Shown here: piece by piece, positions 26,145 through 35,500 of the stretch | How the letters are laid out: each line of letters opens with the position of its first letter | How positions within the stretch are numbered: position 1 is the first letter of the stretch | NCBI GenBank assembly: GCA_964538625.1 | Contig: CAZIGH010000010.1 | Coordinates: forward strand, 53,134 to 117,133 | Direction: 5' to 3' | Source: JAEUHM01 sp964538625 | GTDB taxonomy: Bacteria > Verrucomicrobiota > Verrucomicrobiia > Verrucomicrobiales > Verrucomicrobiaceae | DNA length: 64,000 nt | Program-made: the position numbers and the translations under genes | The notes under the pieces: model-generated | The model's input: only the letters and a program-made list of their open reading frames with translations | What the model was told of the DNA's origin: nothing | Databases searched by the model: none

Positions 26145-27113
26145 TCAATGAAGTTGTGGCGGAGTGCCAGCGGGGCGACGGCCTGCTTTTTCCAGCACTT
26201 GCCCCAGGGCTGCCACCATGCCGCCCACGTCGCTCATGTTGGAAGGGATGATCATCGTGTTGCTCTGGGAGGCGAGCTTACCGAACTCCTGCACGTACTG
26301 CTCCGCGATGCGGAGGTTCACGGCATCACGTCCGCCGGGGGTCTCAATGGCCTGGGCGATTTTGCGCAGACCTTCGGCGGTGGCTTCGGCAATGAGGGCG
26401 ATTTCCTGAGCCTTGCCTTCGGCTTCGTTGATCTGGCGGATCTTGATGGCCTCAGACTGCTTGATGGCTTCCTGCTTCTGACCTTCAGCCACGTTGATGC
26501 GAGCCTCTCGGTCGCCCTCGGACATGGCTACCTGTGCGCGGCGCTCGCGCTCGGCGCGCATCTGCTTTTCCAGAGCGTCCTTCACGGACTGGGGTGGATT
26601 GATGTTGCTGATCTCGTAACGCATGACCTTTACACCCCAGGGTTCGCAGGCCTTGTCCAGTGCTTCCACGATGTTGGCGTTAATGCTCTCCCTTTCCTCA
26701 AAGGTGCGATCCAGGTCCATTTTGCCGATCTCTGAACGGAGCGTGGTCTGGGCAAGCTGGGAGGCGGCGGCGAAGTAGTTGGTCACACCGTAGGTGGCCT
26801 TGTTGGCATCCAGCACCTGAAGGAAAAGGACCCCGTCGATCTCGATGGCGATGTTGTCCCGGGTGATGCACATCTGGGAAGGTACGTCCACCACCTGCTC
26901 TTTGAGTGAGTGCTTGGCCACCACATTGTCCAGAAATGGGATGAGCACGTGGAAGCCTGCGTCCAGGGTGCGGGAGTATTTTCCGAGGCGCTCCACCACG
27001 TAGGCATTCCGCTGGGGCACCACGCGGGCACCTTTGAAGATGGCGATGACGATCACGGCGGCGAGGCCGACGGAGACTGCGGTTCCAAGTTCGAGAGCCA
27101 ATGCGAGGATCAT
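26145..27113 (-). CDS. qmcA: SPFH/band-7 membrane protein (paraslipin/QmcA type)
   Basis: 322 residues with an N-terminal membrane helix (about residues 8-26), the SPFH domain (GARVVPQRNAYVVERLGKYSRTLDAGFHVLIPFLDNVV and ITRDNIAIEIDGVLFLQVLDANKATYGVTNY) and a helical, charged C-terminal region with DPPQSVK-type paraslipin motif (NPPQSVKDALEKQMRAERERRA). These proteins oligomerise into ring or cage assemblies on the inner membrane and are often paired with NfeD or FtsH. Encoded 56 bases downstream of the nfeD gene on the same strand, the classic pair. Firm family call. Confidence 0.92.
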   Translation of the reverse strand: MILALALELGTAVSVGLAAVIVIAIFKGARVVPQRNAYVVERLGKYSRTLDAGFHVLIPFLDNVVAKHSLKEQVVDVPSQMCITRDNIAIEIDGVLFLQVLDANKATYGVTNYFAAASQLAQTTLRSEIGKMDLDRTFEERESINANIVEALDKACEPWGVKVMRYEISNINPPQSVKDALEKQMRAERERRAQVAMSEGDREARINVAEGQKQEAIKQSEAIKIRQINEAEGKAQEIALIAEATAEGLRKIAQAIETPGGRDAVNLRIAEQYVQEFGKLASQSNTMIIPSNMSDVGGMVAALGQVLEKAGRRPAGTPPQLH

Positions 27114-27169
27114 AGTAGATGAGGGTGGAGGGTGAAGTCGGGGGGGATGAGATCGTTTCAGCGGTGGAA

Positions 27170-27607
27170 CTACTCGCGGCGTACTTTCAGTGCCAGCCCC
27201 TCGCGTCCGGTGATCACAACGGTGCTGCCTGCTGGAGCGTCATCAGCGCATTCCGCGCTCCAGTGAACGCCTTTGAACTCCACCTTGCCGGTGCCGCCGG
27301 CGGCGATGTCCTGCAAGACGCGGGCACGTTTGCCGAGGAACTCCTCCAAGTCCACCTCAGCGCTTCCCTGGAGGCTGCGGCCCATGAGCCAGCCTTTGAA
27401 AGAGCGCCGCAGGCCCACCAGCAGCACCACGGAGGAGATGGCAAAAAGCGTCGTCTGGGCGCTGGTGCTCTCCACCCAGCCCATCCACAAGCTGAAGGAG
27501 GTGACCCACGCGGCCAAGCCCACAAAAACAAGCACGATTCCCGGCAGGAAGAACTCTGCCAGCACCAGAGCTAGACCACCGAGGAACCAGAACGTTGCAG
27601 GTGTCAT
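27170..27607 (-). CDS. NfeD family membrane protein
   Basis: 145 residues from ATG 27607; the frame is open to 27691 but the additional residues look unrelated. Two or three membrane helices at residues 4-55 (FWFLGGLALVLAEFFLPGIVLVFVGLAAWVTS) and a C-terminal OB-fold-type beta domain (about 75-145, LEEFLGKRARVLQDIAAGGTGKVEFKGVHWSAE), which is the standard truncated NfeD1b architecture without the N-terminal protease domain. NfeD1b is thought to work with its SPFH neighbour as a membrane-microdomain complex. Divergent from leuB. Confidence 0.88.
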   Translation of the reverse strand: MTPATFWFLGGLALVLAEFFLPGIVLVFVGLAAWVTSFSLWMGWVESTSAQTTLFAISSVVLLVGLRRSFKGWLMGRSLQGSAEVDLEEFLGKRARVLQDIAAGGTGKVEFKGVHWSAECADDAPAGSTVVITGREGLALKVRRE

Positions 27608-27752
27608 ACGACGCCCATGATCCAGAGCGGCAAGCACTTTGGCAAATACAAATCCGTCACGCCTTTGGAAGCATCGGGGCAAAAGATGCATCTCGCCTTG
27701 CCCGGGGTGGGATTCTCGCCATAGACAGCGCTCCCCATCACCTCAATACGCA

Positions 27753-28862
27753 ATGAGTCAGACCTATCGAATCGCAGTGCTTGCCGGAGACGGCATCGGA
27801 CCGGAAGTCATGCAAGAAGCCCTCAAGTTACTCCGCAAAGTCGCGGAGAAGGGGGGCTTCAGCTTTGAGTTCACCGAGAAGCTGGTGGGCGGAGCCGCCA
27901 TCGATGCCGTGGGCAAGGCGCTCCCAGATGACACGGTGAAAACCTGCGAGCAGTCCGATGCCATCCTCTTCGGCTCCGTGGGTGGGCCCAAGTGGGAGAC
28001 CCTGCCGCCCAATGAGCAGCCCGAGCGCGGTGCGCTGCTGCCTATCCGCAAACACTTCCGCCTCTTTGCGAACCTGCGCCCCGGCATCTGCTACCCTGCG
28101 CTCACCGCCTCTTCGCCCGTGCGGTCGGATCTGGTGGATGGCGGCTTTGACATCCTCTGCGTGCGTGAGCTGACCGGCGGCCTCTACTTCGGCCAGCCGA
28201 AAAGCCGGACCGAGCTGGCTGATGGCGACATCGAGGTCATCGATACCATGGTTTACAAGAAGAGCGAGATCACCCGCATCGCTCACGTGGCGTTCAAGGC
28301 CGCTCAGGCGCGGGGTAAACACCTCACCTCCGTGGATAAGGCCAACGTGCTTACCAACTCCGTGCTCTGGCGGGAAACGCTCGTCGAGGTCTCCAAACAG
28401 TATCCTGATGTGAAGCTGGACCACCTCTACGTGGACAACGCCGCCATGCAGCTCATCAAGGCACCCCGCAGTTTCGATGTTCTGGTGACGGAGAACCTCT
28501 TTGGTGACATTCTCAGTGACGAGCTGGCCATGATCACCGGCTCCCTGGGTATGCTCGCCAGCGCCTCACTGGGCCAGCCAAAGGGAGACGGCCTCTACTT
28601 TGGGCTCTTCGAGCCGAGCGGTGGCACAGCACCGGACATTGCAGGTCAGGGCATCGCCAACCCCATCGCCCAAATCCTCTCCGCCGCCCTTCTGCTGCGC
28701 TTCTCGCTCGGAAGGGAGCAGGAGGCCGCTGCCATCGAGATGGCCGTGCGCACAGCCATCAATGACGGCTTCCGCACCGGCGACATCTTCACCGGAGCGC
28801 CCGGCACCCAGAGAGTGGGCACCTCCGCCATGGGAGATGCCATCCTTGCCCGCCTGCCCTGA
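27753..28862 (+). CDS. leuB: 3-isopropylmalate dehydrogenase
   Basis: 369 residues from ATG 27753, normal LeuB length. It oxidises 3-isopropylmalate with NAD+ and decarboxylates it in leucine synthesis, in the cytoplasm. Motifs: IAVLAGDGIGPEVM, GAIDAVGKALPDDT region, LLPIRKHFRLFANLRPG, VRELTGGLYFGQPK, HLYVDNAAMQLI, VTENLFGDILSDE and SGGTAPDIAGQGIANP, which place the metal-binding Asp residues and the NAD site correctly. It is not next to leuA, leuC or leuD here. The in-frame upstream ATG 27639 would overlap the divergent nfeD leader and is rejected. A weak promoter TTGCCC-N17-ATAGAC lies about 40 bases upstream. Confidence 0.95.
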   Translation: MSQTYRIAVLAGDGIGPEVMQEALKLLRKVAEKGGFSFEFTEKLVGGAAIDAVGKALPDDTVKTCEQSDAILFGSVGGPKWETLPPNEQPERGALLPIRKHFRLFANLRPGICYPALTASSPVRSDLVDGGFDILCVRELTGGLYFGQPKSRTELADGDIEVIDTMVYKKSEITRIAHVAFKAAQARGKHLTSVDKANVLTNSVLWRETLVEVSKQYPDVKLDHLYVDNAAMQLIKAPRSFDVLVTENLFGDILSDELAMITGSLGMLASASLGQPKGDGLYFGLFEPSGGTAPDIAGQGIANPIAQILSAALLLRFSLGREQEAAAIEMAVRTAINDGFRTGDIFTGAPGTQRVGTSAMGDAILARLP

Positions 28863-28904
28863 AAACTTTCTTCACACTCCCATAGCGGAATGCGCCTCGT
28901 GCGC

Positions 28905-28933
28905 TTGACGCCTTGTTAACCCGCCCTTAGTAT
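28905..28933 (+). promoter_or_regulatory. putative promoter of the BamD-like/LptE/RsmI cluster
   Basis: TTGACG at 28905-28910, spacer 17, TAGTAT at 28928-28933: five of six and four of six consensus matches. The expected start point (about 28940) is one base before ATG 28941, so the mRNA would be leaderless. Confidence 0.55.
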
Positions 28934-28940
28934 CGCTCCC

Positions 28941-30242
28941 ATGAACTTCACCGCGCTCCCTCGCCTCGCGGCACTCGCCATGCTTATCGGACTGGCCACG
29001 CCGGCCCATGCCTTCTTGGGCATGTTCAAAAAACAGCAAAAGCGCGTGCCCCCAGCCAATGAACTCCAGGCACAGGAGGGACAGGCCGCAGCCCTGCTGG
29101 CCGAGGCGCGTGCAAAAGGGGACAAGAGCGCACTCAGGAACATCGTGGAGCGCTACCCCTTCACCAAGGCCGCCGCAGAGGCAGCTTTTGACTACGCCAT
29201 GCTGGTCCGCCAGGATGGACGCATCCAGGATGCGTTTGATGCATTTCAGAAGTTCATCACGGATTACCGCAGCAGCCCCCGGTTCAATGAAGCCATCCAG
29301 CAGCAATATGAAATCGCTGAGGAAGCCAAGGGCGGCAAGAAGCAGAGCACCATGATCCTCGTGCCCATGAAACTCGGCACCGAGGATACCGTGAAGCTCT
29401 ACAAGCAAATCATCGCCAATGCACCCTATGGACGCTTCGCCCCGTTGGCCCAGTTCAGCATTGGTGAAGTCTATCAGGACAAAGGGGACAAGAACTCCGC
29501 CATCGCCGCCTACCAGGCCGTGGTGGACAACTATCCTTCCACCAAGGAAGCAGCCGAGGCCCAGTTCCGCATTGGTGCCATCTCCAACATCGCTGCCCGT
29601 CGCACACAGGACGGCGAAAACCTCAACAACACCCGTGATGCGTTGAACACCTACATCGCCACCAACCCCATGGGTGACCGCGCCAACGAGGCCAGCGCCC
29701 TCCTGGCACAGGTGGACGAGAACGAAGCCGCCCGCTCGCTGGAGATCGGCAAGTTCTACGAGCGCCTCAACAAGCCCAAGGCCGCTGCCATCTACTACAA
29801 TGAAGCACTGAAGTTCGGCAGTGCGGAAGCCTCTCAGGAAGCGCGCGACCGTTTGGCCGCTCTCTCGTCCAAGTTCCCCGACGCCGTGAGTGACACGCAG
29901 GTGAATCCCTCCAACGACTTCACCCCCCGCGCCGCCGTGGACCTCCGTGCTCGCGATGATTATGCGGGCCCGCCCTCGCCGGAACTCACCCGTCTGAGTT
30001 CCAAGCCCAAGATGCGCAATGACGACTTCCTGCCCATCCCCATCCAGGAACCGCCCCTCCCAACCCGCGGAGCCGGAACGGATGCCGCTGGCGGCAGCCT
30101 GCTCCCCCCTCCGGAGCCTGGAGCAGAAAAGGGGCTACTCTTGCCTGTACCGCCTCCGCCACCGGCTCCAGGCGGCGCTCAGCCAGCACCGCCACCGCCG
30201 CCACCGCCCGCGCCTGATGCTCCGGCTTCTCCCTCAAACTAA
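28941..30242 (+). CDS. secreted tetratricopeptide protein, BamD/YbgF-like
   Basis: 433 residues with a signal peptide (MNFTALPRLAALAMLIGLATPAHA). Helical TPR-like repeats occupy about residues 40-320 (AIAAYQAVVDNYPSTKEAAEAQFRIG; ATYYNEAL-type), matching the outer-membrane assembly/Tol-Pal TPR families (BamD, CpoB). No lipobox Cys is seen after the signal, so it is not an obvious lipoprotein. The C-terminal 70 residues are a Pro/Ala-rich tail (PPPPPPAPDAPA), perhaps a flexible linker or peptidoglycan/partner-binding region. Upstream of lptE with a leaderless-type promoter, in keeping with an envelope-assembly role. Exact orthology to BamD is not established. Confidence 0.7.
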   Translation: MNFTALPRLAALAMLIGLATPAHAFLGMFKKQQKRVPPANELQAQEGQAAALLAEARAKGDKSALRNIVERYPFTKAAAEAAFDYAMLVRQDGRIQDAFDAFQKFITDYRSSPRFNEAIQQQYEIAEEAKGGKKQSTMILVPMKLGTEDTVKLYKQIIANAPYGRFAPLAQFSIGEVYQDKGDKNSAIAAYQAVVDNYPSTKEAAEAQFRIGAISNIAARRTQDGENLNNTRDALNTYIATNPMGDRANEASALLAQVDENEAARSLEIGKFYERLNKPKAAAIYYNEALKFGSAEASQEARDRLAALSSKFPDAVSDTQVNPSNDFTPRAAVDLRARDDYAGPPSPELTRLSSKPKMRNDDFLPIPIQEPPLPTRGAGTDAAGGSLLPPPEPGAEKGLLLPVPPPPPAPGGAQPAPPPPPPPAPDAPASPSN

Positions 30243-30305
30243 TCGCCAACATCGATTTTCCTTGCCACCTTCGCCTCACACCGCACCTACTCCCCCCAAC
30301 AACGC

Positions 30306-30815
30306 ATGAAAAGCTGGCTGCCCATACTCCTTGCCCTCGTCTCTTTGCTCCTGCCTGCCTGCTCCGGCTACCAGCTCGGCGGCACCAAGCCCCAGCGGCT
30401 AGCCCACATCACGAAACTGCATGTGCCCACCTTCGAGAACGAGACGCTGGAACCCCGGCTCGCCGTGCTGGTGACCAACGCTGTCATTAAGCAGCTTCAG
30501 GCAGACGGCTCCTACCAAATTGTGGGTCCGGATGAAGCTGACGCCGTTTTGAAAGCCCGCATCAGCGACGTGGACCGTTCTCAGTGGCGCTCAGTGAGAA
30601 CCAACACGCTTCGCACTCGTGAGCTGCTGGTGCGTCTGCGCATTGACTTCAAGATCATGGACAGCTCTTCCTCCGCCATCCACACCGGACGCGTGCTAGG
30701 AGAGTCCTACGTCGTACTGGATCCCAACTTCCAGACCTCCGAGAAGCAGGCCCTGTCTGAAGCTGCCGAACGCATGTCTCTGGCTTTGGTCAATGACATC
30801 ACGGACGGCTGGTGA
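30306..30815 (+). CDS. lptE: LptE-like LPS-assembly lipoprotein
   Basis: 169 residues. The signal peptide ends in a lipobox, LLLPACSGYQL, with the lipidated Cys at residue 20, so this is an outer-membrane lipoprotein. The rest fits the LptE/RlpB fold: ITKLHVPTFENETLEPRLAVLVTNAVIKQLQADGSYQIV and ADAVLKARISDVDRSQW, then a final helix SEKQALSEAAERMSLALVNDITDGW. LptE plugs the LptD barrel and helps place LPS in the outer leaflet. Presence of two LpxL-like acyltransferases in the window fits an LPS-bearing outer membrane. Follows the BamD-like gene by 63 bases. Confidence 0.8.
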   Translation: MKSWLPILLALVSLLLPACSGYQLGGTKPQRLAHITKLHVPTFENETLEPRLAVLVTNAVIKQLQADGSYQIVGPDEADAVLKARISDVDRSQWRSVRTNTLRTRELLVRLRIDFKIMDSSSSAIHTGRVLGESYVVLDPNFQTSEKQALSEAAERMSLALVNDITDGW

Positions 30816-30858
30816 GGCCCTGAGTAAGAGCGTTCGAAGAGGGGGCTTCCCACCGCAA

Positions 30859-31611
30859 ATGGACGGAGAAACCAGTCCGGTGGAGCAGTCCTCACCTCAG
30901 GTTCACAGGCCGGGGCTGCACATCGTGGCCACGCCTATCGGCAACTTGGCGGACATGACCCACCGTGGCATCGCCACCCTGATGGCCGCTGACATCATTG
31001 CCTGCGAAGATACACGGCATTCTGTTCGGCTTCTCAGGCACTACGACGTGCCGCACAAGCCGCTGTTGTCGCTCAACGAGCACAACGAAGCACGGCGCAT
31101 CCCTGAACTCGTTAGCCACATTCAGCAGGGCAAGATCGTCGCGCTCGTCTCAGATGCAGGCATGCCCACCATATCGGACCCCGGCCAGCGGCTTACCCGT
31201 GCGGTCATCGACGCAGGTTTGCACGTGGAGGTAGCACCGGGTCCCAGCGCGGTGCTTACGGCGCTCGCTGCGTCCGGTCTGCTCACCTGCCCATTTTACT
31301 TTGGTGGCTTTCTGCCTCACAAAAAGGGACAGAGGGAGAAGGAAGTCACCGCTGCGGCACAGCGGGAGCACACCTCCATCTACTTCGAGAGCCCCTATCG
31401 CCTGGCCGATACCCTTCAAATGCTGGCCGGCATCCCCGGAGAGAATGAAGTGGTGGTGGCTCGTGAACTGACAAAACGGCATGAGACCTATCACCGGGGC
31501 AGTGCGGTCGAGCTAGCCCAGCACTTCGCTACCCATCCGCCAAAAGGGGAGATCTGCCTGCTGGTGGGGCCGCGTGTTCCCGCTAAGTGGCTGGAGACAC
31601 CTTTACGCTGA
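30859..31611 (+). CDS. rsmI: 16S rRNA (cytidine(1402)-2'-O)-methyltransferase
   Basis: 250 residues from ATG 30859 (frame open from 30793, inside lptE). RsmI uses SAM to 2'-O-methylate C1402 in the ribosomal P-site. The tetrapyrrole-methylase fold shows LHIVATPIGNLADMTHRG, AADIIACEDTRHSVRLLRHY, LLSLNEHNEARR, ALVSDAGMPTISDPGQRL and APGPSAVLTALAASGL, all RsmI signature blocks in order. It is 44 bases after the lptE stop. The first 23 residues (MDGETSPVEQSSPQVHRPG) are a variable N-terminal extension. Confidence 0.95.
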   Translation: MDGETSPVEQSSPQVHRPGLHIVATPIGNLADMTHRGIATLMAADIIACEDTRHSVRLLRHYDVPHKPLLSLNEHNEARRIPELVSHIQQGKIVALVSDAGMPTISDPGQRLTRAVIDAGLHVEVAPGPSAVLTALAASGLLTCPFYFGGFLPHKKGQREKEVTAAAQREHTSIYFESPYRLADTLQMLAGIPGENEVVVARELTKRHETYHRGSAVELAQHFATHPPKGEICLLVGPRVPAKWLETPLR

Positions 31612-31674
31612 TCCACCAGAGTTTGTTTTCCCTGCAACAACGGACCAGCATCCCGGCGTTTCCCTCTCACACTC

Positions 31675-32574
31675 ATGGCTTCTCCTTCCGACATTCTTCA
31701 CCCCGAAGACATGGCACCGCTGCAGCACCTGCAGCTCTTCGCCCGCACCGTGATGGAGGGGATGACAAACGGCCTGCACGCCTCACCTCACAAAGGCTTC
31801 AGCGTGGAGTTCCGCCAGCACCGTCCCTATGTGCAGGGAGACGAGATAAGGCGGCTGGACTGGAAGATCTTTGGCCGTTCCGACCGTTTTTATATCCGAG
31901 AGTATGAGGAGGAGACAAACCTGCGCGCCACCATCGTGCTGGATGCCAGTGGCAGCATGGCCTACAAAGGGCAGGGAGGCGTGGACAAGTTTGACTACGC
32001 CCGGAAGCTCGCCGCCTCACTGGCGTATCTGCTGGTAAGCCAGACGGATGCCGTGGGTCTCATCACGTTCGATTCCAAGATGCGGGATTATGTGCCCAAC
32101 CGCTCGCGTATCACCCACCTCCATCACCTGCTTGAGACCATGGTCAAAACGGTGCCTGGCAAGGACACGGCACTGGCTCCGGTGCTTGAGACCCTTCCCC
32201 AGCGTGTGAAACGTCGTGGGCTGCTCATCCTCATCTCCGACCTCTTCGATGACGCTGATGCACTGCTCAAGGCCGTGGGGGTGCTCCGCAAGCAAGGGCA
32301 TGAGCTTGTGGTCTTTCAGATCTGGGATCGCGATGAACTGGACTTCCCATTCTCCCGCTGGTCACGATTTGAAAACCTGGAGGCGGGGGAGGATTTCGTG
32401 ATGCTTGACCCACCCGCCATCCGTGCCGGATATCTGAAGGTACTGGAGGAGTTTCGTGAAAAGCTGCGCGATGGCCTACGCAAGCATGAGGTGGACTTGG
32501 TACCCATGGTCACGGACGAACCTCATGCCGAAGCCCTGCGCCGCTACCTGGCGCTTCGAATGCGGCGCGGCTAA
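31675..32574 (+). CDS. DUF58 domain protein (von Willebrand A-like)
   Basis: 299 residues. DUF58 signature near the N-terminus: GLHASPHKGFSVEFRQHRPYVQGDEIRRLDWKIFGRSDRFYIREYEEETN, the (R/D)(P/Y)Y..GD(D/E)(I/V)R..DW pattern. A VWA-type metal site follows (LDASGSMAYKG, the DxSGS MIDAS motif). Such proteins usually accompany MoxR AAA+ ATPases and other VWA proteins in chaperone-like or membrane-complex modules; no MoxR gene is next to it in this window. Cytoplasmic; function unknown. ATG 31675 is the first good start after rsmI (63-base gap). Confidence 0.88.
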   Translation: MASPSDILHPEDMAPLQHLQLFARTVMEGMTNGLHASPHKGFSVEFRQHRPYVQGDEIRRLDWKIFGRSDRFYIREYEEETNLRATIVLDASGSMAYKGQGGVDKFDYARKLAASLAYLLVSQTDAVGLITFDSKMRDYVPNRSRITHLHHLLETMVKTVPGKDTALAPVLETLPQRVKRRGLLILISDLFDDADALLKAVGVLRKQGHELVVFQIWDRDELDFPFSRWSRFENLEAGEDFVMLDPPAIRAGYLKVLEEFREKLRDGLRKHEVDLVPMVTDEPHAEALRRYLALRMRRG

Positions 32575-32590
32575 GTTGGGAGGTGGCGCA

Positions 32591-35500
32591 TTATCGACGT
32601 CCAAGGAAGGCCAGCAAATCTGACATTTGCTCCTTGGTGATAGCCGCCTCAAGGCCTGGAGGCATGAGGCTGCGGTCCTGACTTTTCATCTCCTTGATAG
32701 CGCTGCGGGGCAGTGTCTCCTTGATGCCGCCCATCATGGTCAGCACTACGGTATCCGGCGTTTCACTCTCGATGATGCCGCTCAGGCTGCGGCCATCTTT
32801 TGTATCCACCTGGTAGGAACTCCACCGCGCCTCAAACATACGGTTGGGATCCAAGATGTCTGACAGCAGTGCCTCCGGGGGCTTTACCTTTACGTCTGCC
32901 AGTGAGGGACCCACGTCGAAGCCGATGCCGTCCACTTTGTGACAGGCGATGCACACGGTGGCGAAGACTTGCTTGCCCTTCACTGGGTCACCCGCTTGTT
33001 TCAGGCTGTCCATGTAGCTGGCCACCACCGCAGCACGGTCACTGCTGGCCTCACCGAACAGCTTTCTTGCCAGATCCGCCATCTCGCCCGTGCCACGCTG
33101 CCAGCGCCACCGGGTCTCGATGTCCACCCAAGCGGTGGGGAACTCTCCCTTCTCCATGCGTTTGAAGAGGTCCAGCGCTGTCGCGGCATTCGTCGTGAGC
33201 ACGGGTATTAAGTCTCTTTTCAACGCAGGCCCGGCGGCTGGCAGCAGTTCGTAAATGAGTGGTGCCGTGGTAGTAGCGGGAAAACGTTTCAGCAGGTCCA
33301 CGGTGGCGGCGGTGAGCTGGGCGGGCTGAGCGCTGGTGAGGAGCTGCTTTACCACGGGAGAAACCGCTTCCCACTTGCGGGCGGCCAGCAGCGGGAGCAC
33401 GGCCAGGCGTTGATCCACGGGGGCGGCAGAGTTTGCGAGGAGCTCATCGATGTGGCCCTGGAGCGCCGTGATTTCGGCGGCGGCCTTGGTTTGGTCCTTC
33501 GGCAGTTTGGCCAGGCCTTGCAGCAGCGCAGGCTTCCACCAGAGAAGCTGGCCTGGAGACTTGTCCAGCAGCGTGAGCGCGGCGGTGATGTCCGAGCCGT
33601 CCTTGTCTGCCAGTGAGCCTGCGGCAAACGTGCGCAGTGTCTGCGCACGGGCTTCGCTGTAGGTGGCGAAGTACTCCGGGCCCAGCAGGCTTAAGATGTG
33701 GCCCATCTTTTTCGATGAAACGGAGGCCACCATGCGCGCCATCCACACATCGTCCGGGTACTGCGTGAGAATGCGGGCCAGGTCGGCAGGGTCCGTCATC
33801 TCGGGGATGCGGAGGAAGAGGGCCCTCTCTGGATGCTCCACATGGGCGATGGGCGGTGCGGCCAAAGCCTGGCCACCGGGTTTCCACCCCTTCGGCACGA
33901 TGCGCCAGATGCGGCCCTTGTCGTCGCCCTCGCGCATGTTGTTGGCCTTTACGAACTCCTCTGGGAAGAACCGGGCGTGATCCAGCCAGCGGCGGTAGAT
34001 GTCACAGACATAAATGGCACCATCCGGGCCGGTGGTAAAGTTCACCGGGCGGCTCCACTCATCCTTGCTGCGAAAAAACTCCGTCCTCTCGCCCACGCGT
34101 GTGGCCTTCAAGCTAGCGCCGTTTGGTTCAATGCGGTATCGGGTGATGAGTTGGCCGCTGGGGTCCGGCACGAAGACATGGTTCTTCAACTCGGGCATGA
34201 GGTGGCCGCGATAGACCCCAAGGCCCGAGCACGCGGTATTGGTGCCAGCGTGAGCATCTGAGGTGGTATGGGTGATCTGCAGGGGAAAGACCCGAGTGTC
34301 GGCACCTGCGGGGGCTATGTCTTCATGCACCTGGGTGATACCGGCGTTCGGATTGCGCAACATGGCCTCGTAGGGCATCACCGTGAACATGAGCGGGTTG
34401 CGGTTGGAGCAGTAGAAATGACGGCCCAGGTCGTCAAAGTCACCGCCGTACTGCCCTTTGCCACCTGTGGGAGAGATCTGTCCGGTGCGCGGATCCCACT
34501 TGAAGTTGGACCCGGGCACGCCCACCACCTTGTCAGGCGCGTCAGCGGGGTAAATTTCCTTGGCATCCAGCCCGTTGTTGAAGTGGACGCAGCCATCTGG
34601 CCCCCAGCGGGGTGAACTGACCTGAAGCTGGCTATGACGCGGGTTGAACCCTTTGATGAGCGGCTTGATCACGTCTGCCTTGTCATCTCCGTCCGTGTCC
34701 TTGAGGAAGAGGATCTGCGTGCGCGTGGTGGCAATGAGGCCGCCATCGTACGCCAGCAGGCCCTGAACGTGATCCACGTGATCGGCAAAGACCACCGCCT
34801 TGTCCATGCGTCCGTCTCCGTCTGCGTCCGTGAGCATGGAAACCCGTGAGAGCCAGGGGTCTCCGGGCTTCTCTGGTCCCAGCGGGTAGTCCCGCATTTC
34901 GGCCACAAACATGCGCCCTTTCTCATCCCATGTCACTTCCACCGGGTCCTGAAGCAGAGGTTCCGCCGCCACCAACTGCGCCTCATAAGGGCCGTCTAGC
35001 TGGATGGCCGCCTGAGAAGCCTCTGGGGAGAGGGGCTTGGACTGCCCCTGACGAACGCTCACATCACTGCCGCCGCTGGCTTGGATTGGATTCCACTTCT
35101 CCTTCCAAGCACCGAGCGGATGCAGCTCGTAACGGCGCACAATCATTTCCGCAGCCTCTGTCTGAATGCAGATGCGGCCCTGGGCGGGCTTGCACTCAAA
35201 GGCCTCATTCACCAGCCGACCGTTGAAGAAGTATTGAAGCGTGTCCCCTTTGGCGATGACCTCCAGCCGGTTCCATTCTCCCACCGGGGAGTCCGGATCG
35301 TCCGGGTGGCGGATGTTTAGCTTGTCCGCCCAGTCCTCATGGCGCTTCTCCCAGTTGATGCGCCCCTTGGTCAGGGTTTGACGCGGGGCCCCCTTCTTCC
35401 AGCGCTTTTCCTTGTCCCGGTCCAGTTCAAACTCTGCGGCCAGGCTGGTCTGGTGCAGCGTGCCCTCAGGAAGCTCGCCGGAGAGCACCAGAATGTCTCC

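Noticed and set aside
26067..26735. A 222-codon open frame opposite the SPFH gene.
   Set aside because: Pure antisense shadow of a strongly conserved band-7 protein; low-complexity Gly/Leu/His-type product.
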